Shown here: in pieces, positions 1 through 8,565 of the stretch
Layout of the letters: each line of letters begins with the position of its first letter
How positions within the stretch are numbered: position 1 is the stretch's first letter
Origin: Sulfurimonas sp.
GTDB lineage: Bacteria > Campylobacterota > Campylobacteria > Campylobacterales > Sulfurimonadaceae
Reading direction: 5' to 3'
Length of the DNA: 16,412 bases
Assembly (NCBI GenBank): GCA_027044845.1
Contig: JALUBM010000234.1
Coordinates: 1 to 16,412, forward strand
Notes under the pieces: model-generated
What the model was told of the DNA's origin: nothing
The model's database searches: none
What the model saw: only the letters and a program-made list of their open reading frames with translations
Made by a program: the position numbers and the translations under genes

Positions 1-25
1 CGCTTAAGAAAGGGAGGATTATATT

Positions 26-718
26 ATGTTTCATTGGTTAGAAAAACACCCGTTCTTGTTCTCAGTAGGTGTGTTCCTTACAATCGCGTTTGCTGGTTTG
101 GTTGAAATTGTTCCAAACTTTGCACAGGCTTCTCGTCCTACAATTGGGACTAAACCTTATACATTGTTACAATTAGCTGGTCGTGATGTTTACATCAAAA
201 ACAGTTGTAACTCTTGTCACTCACAGCTAATTCGCCCATTTAAAGCAGAGACCGACCGTTATGGTCACTACTCATTAAGTGGTGAATATGCATATGATAG
301 ACCATTCCTATGGGGCTCTGAAAGAACTGGTCCAGATCTTCACCGTGTAGGAAACTATCGTACAACACAATGGCATGAAAATCACATGATGAACCCTGCC
401 AAAATTGTTGAAGGTTCTATTATGCCAGCATATCCATGGTTATTTAAAAATAAGGCTGACATTAATACTGCCTATGCTGAACAATTAACAGATGCAGAAT
501 TTTTTGCAGTGCCATATAATAAGCAAGTGCCTTTGAAAAATGGTAAAACTACTATTATTCCAATGGCTAAAAGTATTGCAACTGCACATGCCATGGCTCT
601 CAAAGAGGCTCAGGCAGTTGTGAAGGATATGCATAATCAAGATGTAAAAGATGCAGTTGCAAAAGGTGATATTCCTGAAATTGTAGCCTTAATTGCATAT
701 TTGAATAGTCTAAAATAG
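26..718 (+). CDS. ccoO: cbb3-type cytochrome c oxidase subunit II (mono-heme)
   Basis: This is the membrane-anchored mono-heme c subunit of cytochrome cbb3 oxidase; it passes electrons towards the CcoN catalytic subunit on the periplasmic side. The 230-residue product has an N-terminal membrane segment (about residues 11-30) and one heme c site, CNSCH, at 61-65 followed by SQLIRPF, the usual CcoO context. The likely distal heme ligand is Met133 in the SIMPAYPW stretch. The length is normal for the family. The ATG at 26 is preceded by a strong AGGGAGG ribosome site at 11-17. A TAA at 5-7 is probably the end of ccoN, which lies outside the window. ccoQ follows 13 nt downstream. Family assignment is certain. 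Confidence 0.97.
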   Translation: MFHWLEKHPFLFSVGVFLTIAFAGLVEIVPNFAQASRPTIGTKPYTLLQLAGRDVYIKNSCNSCHSQLIRPFKAETDRYGHYSLSGEYAYDRPFLWGSERTGPDLHRVGNYRTTQWHENHMMNPAKIVEGSIMPAYPWLFKNKADINTAYAEQLTDAEFFAVPYNKQVPLKNGKTTIIPMAKSIATAHAMALKEAQAVVKDMHNQDVKDAVAKGDIPEIVALIAYLNSLK

Positions 719-731
719 TGGAGGGGTTGTA

Positions 732-968
732 GTGGATATTAATACATTTTCGGCATATAGTTATTTTTTTCTAATTATATTTTTGGTGGTTGGTTCTTAT
801 AGTTATATTTATCATCTTTATAAAAATAGAAAAGATGCTTCTGGTGTTGATTATGAACACTACAGCGATATGGCACTAAGGGATGATATAGGTGATACTC
901 CGGTAAAACCTATGCCAGATGACAAGGTACCCGTTGAGGGTGAAAGAAAAAATAGGAGAGATATATGA
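732..968 (+). CDS. ccoQ: cbb3 oxidase small subunit CcoQ (subunit IV)
   Basis: This is a 78-residue protein with one membrane helix at about residues 9-30, then a basic stop-transfer stretch (KNRK) and a hydrophilic, acidic cytoplasmic tail. CcoQ proteins are small single-helix subunits that stabilise the cbb3 complex; they are poorly conserved, so the call rests mainly on size, topology and its place between ccoO and ccoP. The start is GTG at 732, supported by GGAGGGG at 720-726. The stop overlaps the ccoP start in an ATGA (965-968), which indicates translational coupling. Confidence 0.9.
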   Translation: MDINTFSAYSYFFLIIFLVVGSYSYIYHLYKNRKDASGVDYEHYSDMALRDDIGDTPVKPMPDDKVPVEGERKNRRDI

Positions 969-1912
969 ATAAGCTTTATCTTTGGGGAATTATCATAGCC
1001 GCTGCGATGCTTGGTGCAACGTATGTGACAATTACTTATCTGGGTAAGAGTGGTTTAAATGGTGATATCGTCAATATGCTTGCAATTGCAGGTGCAGCAG
1101 CACTTGTAATTATTACAATATTTGTTGTAATTAAGTATGTTCGTCAAATGCAAGTAGACCAAGCTACTGGTGAACTTGCAGACGAATCATGGGACAATAT
1201 AGGTGAATATAAAAATCCAGTACCTTTTGGTTGGGCAATTATGTTTTTAGGTACAATAGTTTGGGGTTTATGGTATTGGACAATTGGTTATCCAGTCAAT
1301 AAATTTTCTCAAATTGGTCAATATAATGAGGAAGTAAAAGCACATAATTCTGAATTTGAAAAAAAATATGCTAACATCAAAGGTGAAGAACTTGTCAATA
1401 TGGGTGAGTCTGTTTATCTTGTTGAGTGTGTTGCTTGTCATGGTCTGAATGCTGATGGTAATAATGAAAAAGATGCTGCAGATTTGAATCAAAGAATTTC
1501 AGAAAAAAGTGTTAAATATGTAATTAAGAATGGTTTAACAGGAAAATTACTTGGAACTGAAGCATCTATGCCCGATCGTACAGGTCTTATGAATGCTAAT
1601 AATAATTATGCTCCAATCACTGATAAAGAGATTGATGAAGTAGCAAAATATGTTGCTAGTGGAATGAAAGACAAAAATAGTGCAGGTGCAAAAGTTTTCG
1701 CTGGTACTTGTGTTATGTGTCATGGTGCTAATGGTCAAGGTGTAGCTGGAATGGCTCCACAAATTAACACTTGGAACTCTAAACTTATTATAAATGTGCT
1801 TGGAAATGGTAAGAAAGGTGCAATCGGTACAATGCCTGTTATGGATAGATTGAACCCTAAACAAAAAGAAGCTGTTGCAGCATATGTAATGAGCTTAAGT
1901 AAAGGAGAGTAA
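965..1912 (+). CDS. ccoP: cbb3-type cytochrome c oxidase subunit III (di-heme)
   Basis: This is the di-heme c subunit of the cbb3 oxidase, the electron entry point of the complex. The 315-residue protein has two heme c motifs, CVACHG from 155 and CVMCHG from 249, with probable axial methionines at 202 (SMPDR) and 290 (TMPVM). Before the cytochrome domains the conserved CcoP-type stretch DNIGEYKNPVPFGW (77-90) leads into a hydrophobic segment at about 90-108. Two further hydrophobic segments lie upstream (about 5-27 and 35-57), so the N-terminus has three membrane segments, more than the one or two of well-studied CcoP proteins. It overlaps ccoQ by 4 nt and ends 1 nt before the next gene. Confidence 0.97.
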   Translation: MNKLYLWGIIIAAAMLGATYVTITYLGKSGLNGDIVNMLAIAGAAALVIITIFVVIKYVRQMQVDQATGELADESWDNIGEYKNPVPFGWAIMFLGTIVWGLWYWTIGYPVNKFSQIGQYNEEVKAHNSEFEKKYANIKGEELVNMGESVYLVECVACHGLNADGNNEKDAADLNQRISEKSVKYVIKNGLTGKLLGTEASMPDRTGLMNANNNYAPITDKEIDEVAKYVASGMKDKNSAGAKVFAGTCVMCHGANGQGVAGMAPQINTWNSKLIINVLGNGKKGAIGTMPVMDRLNPKQKEAVAAYVMSLSKGE

Positions 1913-1913
1913 C

Positions 1914-2147
1914 ATGAATGAAAATAGAAATGTTTTTGCTCTTGATGGTCTAACAGGCGGTTTGATTGCAACTGCTTTGTTGCTTTCAATTTTAGCTGGT
2001 TTAACTATCTGGAATATGAAGGTGCAAGGTGCAAATGCAACAAATTACTATAAAATTAAAGATGAAAAGTCCATTGGTTCAGGTATAGGTTTTGGCTCAG
2101 GTCATACTGTATCAACAATGGCTGGTCATGTTGTAGACGCAAAATAA
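1914..2147 (+). CDS. DUF4006 family membrane protein of the cbb3 operon
   Basis: The product is a 77-residue protein with one membrane helix at about residues 16-34. A short hydrophilic N-terminus precedes the helix, and a glycine- and serine-rich tail follows it. Sequence and position match the DUF4006 family, which I know as a small Campylobacterota protein encoded directly after ccoP. The function is unknown; the placement suggests an accessory or assembly role for cbb3 oxidase. The start ATG at 1914 lies one base after the ccoP stop and has an AAAGGAGAG ribosome site at 1901-1909. It could be a lineage-specific structural subunit of the oxidase. Confidence 0.85.
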   Translation: MNENRNVFALDGLTGGLIATALLLSILAGLTIWNMKVQGANATNYYKIKDEKSIGSGIGFGSGHTVSTMAGHVVDAK

Positions 2148-2158
2148 GGAGTCTAGAA

Positions 2159-2248
2159 ATGGAAAAAATTATTTCATGGGGTCTAGTAATCATGGCAGTA
2201 TATACTTTATGGGCTGTAATAACTCCTAATCACCTTTTTATCGGTTAG
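2159..2248 (+). CDS. 29-residue single-helix membrane protein, cbb3-operon associated
   Basis: This short reading frame encodes MEKIISWGLVIMAVYTLWAV followed by ITPNHLFIG and a TAG stop. It is almost entirely one membrane helix (about residues 4-22) with a short polar tail. The ATG at 2159 has a good AAGGAG ribosome site at 2146-2151 with 7 nt spacing. It fills the gap between the DUF4006 gene and the next gene, which begins 8 nt later with its own ribosome site, so the whole stretch is accounted for by tight gene packing. Size and topology recall tiny accessory subunits of cbb3 oxidases such as CcoM of Pseudomonas stutzeri. I infer that likeness from shape only, not from sequence identity. 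Confidence 0.65.
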   Translation: MEKIISWGLVIMAVYTLWAVITPNHLFIG

Positions 2249-2256
2249 GAAATTTA

Positions 2257-2976
2257 TTGAATATTTTAACAAGAGGGCTTTATGCCCTCACCCTCATAAT
2301 CTTATTTCAAACGCATTTATCTGCAGAATATTTATATAAAGATGAAATTATTCATAAGCCAAGATTAACTCAAGAAGTAAACTCAATAGGTGCCAATCTT
2401 TATAAAAAGACAGGTGTTTCCCTAAAACTTATATTCTTAAAAGAGTTACCAAAAAATATGACTATGTATCAGTATGAGAAGCGACTTTTGAGCTCTTTTA
2501 AAGAACCAACAGTAGTGCTAACTTTTTCTGAAATGAATTCTATAGTTGATATTGAAACGAATAAAAAGGTTTTATATAAGTATTTTGATAAAAAACAAGT
2601 GCTAAGTCCTGTTACATCGTATGTTCAAGGATTTATGATGGCAGCTTTTTATGCAAAAAGTTGGAAAGAGTTTAAAAGTATGGTTACTACTATTGGTGGT
2701 ACCATTCTCCCTTTACTTGGTGGAAAAGCTAAAAAAGGTGAAATTACCGATAAATATTCTGCTGCTCTATTTAATGGATATCTTGATATCGCACAACAAA
2801 TTGCACATGCAAAGGGTGTAAAACTTGGGCATGGATATGATGACGATACGAACCAAGAGACACTTTTTTATGTAAAGCTGTTTTTCTATGGTTTTGTTTT
2901 ATATGCTATTATCATGTATATCAGAAGACAAATATATAAAAGAAGGCATAAAAATGAAAATTTTAGAAAGTGGTAA
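2257..2976 (+). CDS. Exported protein with C-terminal membrane anchor, possibly TPM-like
   Basis: The 239-residue product has a signal peptide (about 1-23, cleavage near LSA-EYL), a periplasmic domain and a C-terminal membrane helix at about 203-222 followed by a strongly basic tail (RRQIYKRRHK). The first part of the soluble region (about 37-110) has the pattern of a TPM-type domain: a helix with a TG turn, then strand LKLIFL, then a strand TVVLTF followed by a short turn. That is a weak, eye-level resemblance. The start is TTG at 2257, chosen because AGGA at 2247-2250 sits 6 nt upstream and the signal peptide begins there. It lies inside the cbb3 operon, overlapping the next gene by 23 nt. 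A role in oxidase assembly is plausible but unproven. Confidence 0.7.
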   Translation: MNILTRGLYALTLIILFQTHLSAEYLYKDEIIHKPRLTQEVNSIGANLYKKTGVSLKLIFLKELPKNMTMYQYEKRLLSSFKEPTVVLTFSEMNSIVDIETNKKVLYKYFDKKQVLSPVTSYVQGFMMAAFYAKSWKEFKSMVTTIGGTILPLLGGKAKKGEITDKYSAALFNGYLDIAQQIAHAKGVKLGHGYDDDTNQETLFYVKLFFYGFVLYAIIMYIRRQIYKRRHKNENFRKW

Positions 2977-3481
2977 ACTTTGGCCCTATGCAATAGGCTT
3001 GGCAATTACAGCCGTTGCTGGTTTAGGTGTATGGACTATTATAGAGACTGGGAAGGCAGATATTCAGCCGAGTGACACTTATATGACGAATTATCAAGAT
3101 GCTGATGCAAGAGCTAATAAGTTAATTAAGTCACGTATAGTTTTTGATAAAGAATATAGATTAAAATATGTTACTAATAAGATTTCACAAACTGGTTGTG
3201 ATGTAAAATATGCACTTACAACAAAAAACAATATTGCGGTTCAAGGTGCAAAAATGATTTTAGAGATTAGTCGTCCTGAAGTTGCAGATTATACTAAAAT
3301 ATTGAAAGAGCCTAAGTTTGAAAACGGTCTTTATGTTTTTCATAATGTAAAATTTCCAAAAGTTGGTGTTTGGAATTTAGTGCTAAAAGTGAATGTTGGG
3401 GATAAAAGTCGTTTTTATGCTATTAAAACAGACACACGGATAAATGGTGATAGAAGCATTGAAGAAGCACACACTTATTAA
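2954..3481 (+). CDS. FixH/CcoH-like cbb3 oxidase assembly protein
   Basis: FixH (CcoH) proteins are membrane-anchored factors needed for cbb3 oxidase maturation or stability. The 175-residue product has an N-terminal anchor at about residues 10-30, preceded by the typical short KLWPYAIGL entry. A periplasmic beta-rich domain follows, with a strand pattern ending in VGVWNLVLKVNVGD (137-150), as in FixH. The frame is open further upstream to 2888, but the ATG at 2954 is the likely start: it has AGAAGG at 2941-2946, and the upstream extension lies within the previous gene and adds nothing family-like. It overlaps that gene by 23 nt and ends 3 nt before addB. The position within the cco operon supports the call. 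Confidence 0.8.
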   Translation: MKILESGKLWPYAIGLAITAVAGLGVWTIIETGKADIQPSDTYMTNYQDADARANKLIKSRIVFDKEYRLKYVTNKISQTGCDVKYALTTKNNIAVQGAKMILEISRPEVADYTKILKEPKFENGLYVFHNVKFPKVGVWNLVLKVNVGDKSRFYAIKTDTRINGDRSIEEAHTY

Positions 3482-3484
3482 AGA

Positions 3485-5830
3485 ATGGATAATAATACAA
3501 TAGTCCTCTCCTCTGCTCGTGCGATTCGCCATGAGCAACTTGCCCAAGAAAAAGAAACACTTTTTTTACCTAACTATATCACTATGAGTGATTTTATATC
3601 CAAATTAACCCTTGTTCAAGACTATAAGTTTATAGATGAAGACAGCAGAATATTGTTATTACTAGAAGCATCAGATTTTCAAGGATTTTCTAATTTACAA
3701 ATTGAGAGAAACTTTTTTACTTTTACAAAAAATAGCGCATATATATTTAAATTTTTTGAAGAGTTAAGTGCCGAGTTGTATGACATCAATTTGCTTACAA
3801 ATTCTGATGTTTATGCAGAATATGAAGAACATATAACAATTTTGCAAGAGCTTTATAAGCGTTATGAAAAGTTATGTCATGAAAAAAAACTGCTTGATAG
3901 AATATTTTTGCCAAGGTTGTATGAATTTAATACCGCATATGTAAAATCACATAAAAATATAGTGATACAGCTTGATGGACATTTAACAAATTTTGAACTC
4001 GAACTGCTACAAAAATCTTTAAAATACACCAATATCAGACTTCGTTTTTGGGCGACCAAGTTTAATGAAAAGATGCAAAACAAGCTGGATGAACTTGGAT
4101 TTGAATTAGAAGCAGGATTTATATATGAACTCTCTTTGAATGATGTAAAGATTCTCTCAAAAGAAAACATTCCGACAACTACAAGGGTTACATGTAATAC
4201 ATTTAGTGAATCACTTCTGCAGGTTGCTTTTGTGCAGCAAAAGATCTATGAGTTTGTACAAAATGGCTATGCACCACAAAATATTGCCGTAGTATTGCCA
4301 GATGAGTCTATGGCTCAGATGCTTAAAAGTTTTGATGAAAAGTGTAATCTGAATCTAGCTATGGGAGATTCTTTTAAAAATTCTGCTCTTTATACAAAAC
4401 TCAATGCCACATTAAATGCAATAGAACAAGATTCTAAAGAAAATGAGGCAAGAGTGCAAAGAGTGGGAGATGAACTTTTTTTAAAAGTGTACACTATTTA
4501 TTATAGAAAAGTTGCGGAAGTTGATTTTTTGGCAGTTATGCAAGATTTGCTTGAACTCTTTAACAATAAACAAGAGAAAAAAATATTTACTGGGGAGTTG
4601 TATAAAATTGAAAAGATTCTTCAGTTTATGCAGGATATGAGTGTTAAATCACTTTTAAATATTTTTATGCAGAGACTTGCTTCACGTACACTTGATGATG
4701 TTCGCGGGGGTAAAGTTACCGTGATGGGTGTTTTAGAGACAAGGAGTGTGCATTTTGATGCTGTTATAATTATAGATTTTGATGATAAAAATGTACCAAA
4801 ACGCAGTGACAAAGATATGTTTTTAAATACGCAGATACGTCAAGCTGCTGCTCTACCAACAATGGGTGACAGAGAAAATTTACAAAAGCATTATTATAAA
4901 ATGCTTATATCTCGATCAAAAGAGGTAGCCATATCGTATGTAAGCTCAGAACAAAGCAGCGGTTCACGATTTTTAAAACAGCTCGGAATCCAAGAGAAAA
5001 ATTTGCATAGTGAACTTGATTATGCAGAGATTCTTTTTCATCGTGTGCAAAAAAAGCCAAAAGAAGAAGAAGAGATTGTAGAGGATTATAGTTTTAAAAA
5101 TATAGAACTCTCTGCAACACGACTTAAAACTTTCCTTACATGTAAACGAAAATATTATTATAAGTATGTTAAGTACATACAAAACCATGAAATACCAAAA
5201 GATATACCTCAAGAATATGAGATAGGAAATGTTGTGCATAGGGCTTTAAAAGAGGTTTACTCAAAACAGAATTTTTATACAGATTTTTCACAGCTTACAA
5301 AAGATATAAATAAATCGCTTGATGAATTTTGCGGTGAAAGTGAGCTAGATAAGTACCTCGTAGCGATGCAAAAAAAGCGTCTTCAACCTTTTGCAGAGGC
5401 GGAGATAAAACGGTTTGAACAGGGTTGGAAAGTGGTAGCCACTGAAGAGTATAAAAAAGCTCCTTTTGCAGGACTGATGATTGCAGGGCAGATTGATAGA
5501 ATAGATAAAAAAGAAAACCTGATAGAGGTTCTTGATTATAAAACAGGTTCTTACACGCTTTACAATAAAAATAACTTTACAGAGGCAACGGATTTTCAGT
5601 TGGAGTTTTACTATCTTTTAGCAGGCGATATGGGCAATGTGCAAAACTGTGGTTTTTATGACTTAAAAGAGTCTCAGATTATTCCCGAGACTTTTTTAGA
5701 GGAAAAACTTGAAATTCTCAAATCACATGTAAAAGATTTATTAGTCATAGAGTCAATCAATTTTGAAAAATGCGAAGATGCAAAGCCGTGTCAGTTTTGT
5801 GAATATGCTATAATTTGTGGGAGAGACTGA
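3485..5830 (+). CDS. addB: AddB-type helicase-nuclease subunit (PD-(D/E)XK nuclease)
   Basis: This is the B subunit of the AddAB enzyme, which resects double-strand DNA ends and loads RecA. The 781-residue protein is shorter than Bacillus AddB (about 1,160). A RecB-type nuclease domain occupies the C-terminus: H585 in GNVVHRALKEV, D671 in GQIDRID, and D684-Y685-K686 in EVLDYKTG. Four cysteines fit the AddB iron-sulfur staple: C553 in FLTCKRKYYYKY, then C769-x2-C772-x5-C778 at the extreme C-terminus. The N-terminus, where AddB/UvrD-like proteins usually carry a Walker A loop, reads VLSSARAIRHEQLA with no GxxxxGK[ST], so this subunit is probably not an active ATPase. It starts 3 nt after the FixH-like gene and its stop overlaps the addA start (TGATG). 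Confidence 0.92.
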   Translation: MDNNTIVLSSARAIRHEQLAQEKETLFLPNYITMSDFISKLTLVQDYKFIDEDSRILLLLEASDFQGFSNLQIERNFFTFTKNSAYIFKFFEELSAELYDINLLTNSDVYAEYEEHITILQELYKRYEKLCHEKKLLDRIFLPRLYEFNTAYVKSHKNIVIQLDGHLTNFELELLQKSLKYTNIRLRFWATKFNEKMQNKLDELGFELEAGFIYELSLNDVKILSKENIPTTTRVTCNTFSESLLQVAFVQQKIYEFVQNGYAPQNIAVVLPDESMAQMLKSFDEKCNLNLAMGDSFKNSALYTKLNATLNAIEQDSKENEARVQRVGDELFLKVYTIYYRKVAEVDFLAVMQDLLELFNNKQEKKIFTGELYKIEKILQFMQDMSVKSLLNIFMQRLASRTLDDVRGGKVTVMGVLETRSVHFDAVIIIDFDDKNVPKRSDKDMFLNTQIRQAAALPTMGDRENLQKHYYKMLISRSKEVAISYVSSEQSSGSRFLKQLGIQEKNLHSELDYAEILFHRVQKKPKEEEEIVEDYSFKNIELSATRLKTFLTCKRKYYYKYVKYIQNHEIPKDIPQEYEIGNVVHRALKEVYSKQNFYTDFSQLTKDINKSLDEFCGESELDKYLVAMQKKRLQPFAEAEIKRFEQGWKVVATEEYKKAPFAGLMIAGQIDRIDKKENLIEVLDYKTGSYTLYNKNNFTEATDFQLEFYYLLAGDMGNVQNCGFYDLKESQIIPETFLEEKLEILKSHVKDLLVIESINFEKCEDAKPCQFCEYAIICGRD

Positions 5831-8544
5831 TGCCTTTTATAGATAATTTAGCCTATGAAGCAAGTGCGGGCAGCGGAAAGACTTTTATGCTTGTGGTACG
5901 CTATCTCTCTTTACTTTTTAAGGGTGCTGAGCCTTCAAAAGTTCTAGCACTGACCTTTACAAACAAAGCGGCTTCTGAAATGAGCGAGCGTATTGTGGTG
6001 ACTTTAGAAGAGCTGGATTCCCGCACAGAACTCAGTGAAATTGCTAAAGAGTGCGGTATGAGTGAGGATGAAATCCTGGCACAACGTTCTAAAATTTTAA
6101 CCGATTTTTTGAATGCACATACAAAAATTATGACGATTGATAGCTTTTTTACGCAGATACTTAGAAAATTTTCCTTGTATGCTTCATTGATGCCTGATTT
6201 TTCAACGGCAAATGCCCAGCATGAAGTGAAACTTATGTCACGGTTTTTAAAAGAGGTGAGTGTTGCTAATAAACGTACTACGCTTATAAATCTCTCTTTG
6301 GAATCAAATAAGCGAGTCAGTGATATTTTTGCACTTTTGGATGATTTTTACTTCAAAAAAGAAGAACTTGCACATCTGACATTTACACAAACATCTACAA
6401 AAGAACTTGAAACTGAAGCTATGGAGGCATTAAAGAGTCTGCAAAATATTGTAACAAACTGTAAAGGGGCTTCCCCTACTTTGCAAAAAGCGGTAGTAGC
6501 TAAGAATTTTGATGTGTTAAAAGCAAAAACATGGGTTTATAAAGAGAGTTTAAATTATTGGGTTTTTAAAAAATGTTTTATACCTGAGATGGATGATGTT
6601 CTGCTAAAGATACAGAACACTGTAAAAATGTATGATAGAGCGAAAGAACAAAACTTCTTTTACGCTTTGAACGAACTTGTAGGAATTTATAAAAAAGCGA
6701 AAAAAGCACTTTATGTTGATGAGGGAGAACTTAGCTTTTCTGATGTAACTTTGTTAGTGTATGAAATACTGCATCGTTTGAATGAGAGTGAATTTTTATA
6801 CTTTCGTCTTGATGCGACGATAGAACATATGCTGCTTGATGAATTTCAAGACACAAGTGTTCTGCAGTATGAGATTTTAAAACCGTTAATACGAGAGATA
6901 ACTTCGGGTGAGGGTGTCTGCAGCGAGGGAAGTTTTTTCTTTGTTGGTGATGTGAAGCAGTCTATTTACCGTTTTCGTGGAGGGGTTTCAGCACTTTTTG
7001 GCGAGGTGGCAAGAGAAAATCGTACCGAGGTAAAAAAACTTCTGACAAATTACCGTTCACAAAAAGAGGTCATAGCGTTTGTCAACAGCATATTTATTAA
7101 TAAAATAAAAGATTATACGCCCCAGCTTGTACGTCAAGAGGCTCAGGGCGGATATGTGGAAGTCATAGCAAATGATGAAATGTTAGAAGAGTTAATTATA
7201 CAGGTACAACGTTTGATAAGTTTGGGTGCCGATGTGAATGACATTGCAGTTTTGTGTGCAACCAACAGTGACGGGCAGGCAATAAAAAATGTGCTTGAAG
7301 AAGAAAATATAGAGGTTGTGACGGAGACAACTACAAAGCTCATTAATCAAAAAAGTGTCAAAGCTGTTTTGGAGTATTTGAAGTATCTCTATTTTAGGGA
7401 AGATATTTACAAACATAACTTTTTTGCGTTAATAAAAGAGGATGTTGCACCGATTGCCTTTGTTGATTTTAATGGTGTCAAGCTTGTCGATATTGTCAAA
7501 AAATGTATACAGAAGTACAAACTTTTTGAAGATGATTTTCATTTAATCCGTTTTTTGAGTGCAGTGGCAAATTACGGGGATATTGAAGCACTTTTGTTTG
7601 AGTATGAACGGCTTGATACCTCCGCGGCAGCAGCTGACATCAGCGGAGTGCGTGTTTTGACCGTGCATAAATCCAAAGGTTTGGAGTATGAGCATGTCAT
7701 CGTCCTTGATAGACTCAAAAAAGCACCCGCTGTAAGGGGTACAATAATTTATAATTATAATGGTATCAATCTGCAAAACTTGTATTTGCGAACAAAAAAC
7801 AGAGACCTCATAGACCATGATTATGCTTATGCCCTTGAACAAGAAAAAGCACTGGTGCGTGAAGATAATTTTAATGCACTTTATGTTGCTTTTACAAGGG
7901 CAAGAGAAAACCTTATTATCATTGAAAAATCAAAAGATTCTGCTTTTGAACTACTTGATTTAGAAGTGGGTAGTTTTGGAGAACTCCAATCTACATGTAA
8001 AGCAAAAAATAGGAAAAAAACACTTCAAAAGCTTCCTTTTGAGAGTATCTATTATGGGACACAAAGTGATTTGCTGGCATTAGAGAGTGAAGATGAAGAG
8101 AATTTTCAAGCGGTAAATTTTGGAACATCGCTGCATTATACTTTAGAAATGATGGAAGAGTTTACGCAAGAGTCTTTGCAAAATGCAAAAAATCTCATGC
8201 TAAACAAATACGGCTTTATGCTTGAAGAAGTAGAAGTGTTAGACATTATACAAAGAATTAAACGACTTATTATGACAGAAGAATTTTTAAATTTAACACA
8301 AGGAAAACAATACAAAGAAAAAGCCTTGCGATATAAAAGTAATTTACGTTATTTAGACTTACTTATTGAAAAACCTGATGGAACTTTTTCTGTAGTTGAT
8401 TATAAAAGTTCGATGAATTATAGTGAACATCATCTTAGACAAGTTCGATATTATGTGAAAGCAGTTAAAGAAATAACGAGAAAAATAGTTACAGGTTATA
8501 TTTGTTATTTACTTGAGGATGATGTGAAGATCGTTCGGGTATAA
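5830..8544 (+). CDS. addA: AddA-type UvrD/Rep-family helicase-nuclease
   Basis: This is the ATP-driven 3'-5' motor and nuclease subunit of AddAB. With the start at 5830 (904 residues) the helicase motifs are Walker A ASAGSGKT (11-18), motif Ia ALTFTNKAASEM (40-51), Walker B LLDEFQDTS (335-343), motif III FVGDVKQSIYRFRGG (371-385), motif IV TNYRSQKEV (406-414), motif V VLTVHKSKGLEYEHVIV (609-625) and motif VI LYVAFTRAREN (684-694). A C-terminal nuclease domain keeps H769, D843 (YLDLL) and D857-Y858-K859 (VVDYKSS). The ATG at 5830 overlaps the addB stop by one base and has GGGAG at 5819-5823; a TTG at 5815 would add five residues but would start inside that ribosome site's upstream region. It is complete and appears intact. 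Confidence 0.95.
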   Translation: MPFIDNLAYEASAGSGKTFMLVVRYLSLLFKGAEPSKVLALTFTNKAASEMSERIVVTLEELDSRTELSEIAKECGMSEDEILAQRSKILTDFLNAHTKIMTIDSFFTQILRKFSLYASLMPDFSTANAQHEVKLMSRFLKEVSVANKRTTLINLSLESNKRVSDIFALLDDFYFKKEELAHLTFTQTSTKELETEAMEALKSLQNIVTNCKGASPTLQKAVVAKNFDVLKAKTWVYKESLNYWVFKKCFIPEMDDVLLKIQNTVKMYDRAKEQNFFYALNELVGIYKKAKKALYVDEGELSFSDVTLLVYEILHRLNESEFLYFRLDATIEHMLLDEFQDTSVLQYEILKPLIREITSGEGVCSEGSFFFVGDVKQSIYRFRGGVSALFGEVARENRTEVKKLLTNYRSQKEVIAFVNSIFINKIKDYTPQLVRQEAQGGYVEVIANDEMLEELIIQVQRLISLGADVNDIAVLCATNSDGQAIKNVLEEENIEVVTETTTKLINQKSVKAVLEYLKYLYFREDIYKHNFFALIKEDVAPIAFVDFNGVKLVDIVKKCIQKYKLFEDDFHLIRFLSAVANYGDIEALLFEYERLDTSAAAADISGVRVLTVHKSKGLEYEHVIVLDRLKKAPAVRGTIIYNYNGINLQNLYLRTKNRDLIDHDYAYALEQEKALVREDNFNALYVAFTRARENLIIIEKSKDSAFELLDLEVGSFGELQSTCKAKNRKKTLQKLPFESIYYGTQSDLLALESEDEENFQAVNFGTSLHYTLEMMEEFTQESLQNAKNLMLNKYGFMLEEVEVLDIIQRIKRLIMTEEFLNLTQGKQYKEKALRYKSNLRYLDLLIEKPDGTFSVVDYKSSMNYSEHHLRQVRYYVKAVKEITRKIVTGYICYLLEDDVKIVRV

Positions 8545-8565
8545 ATTTTGGTAATTTGTAAAATA

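Noticed and set aside
1268..1989. Minus-strand open frames opposite ccoP
   Set aside because: They lie fully antisense to the heme-binding subunit, with Ser/Thr/Ile-rich translations and no recognisable domain.
5815..5829. Upstream TTG start for addA adding five residues
   Set aside because: The ATG at 5830 overlaps the addB stop in a standard TGATG and has a ribosome site at the right distance. The TTG would leave the ribosome site inside the coding region.
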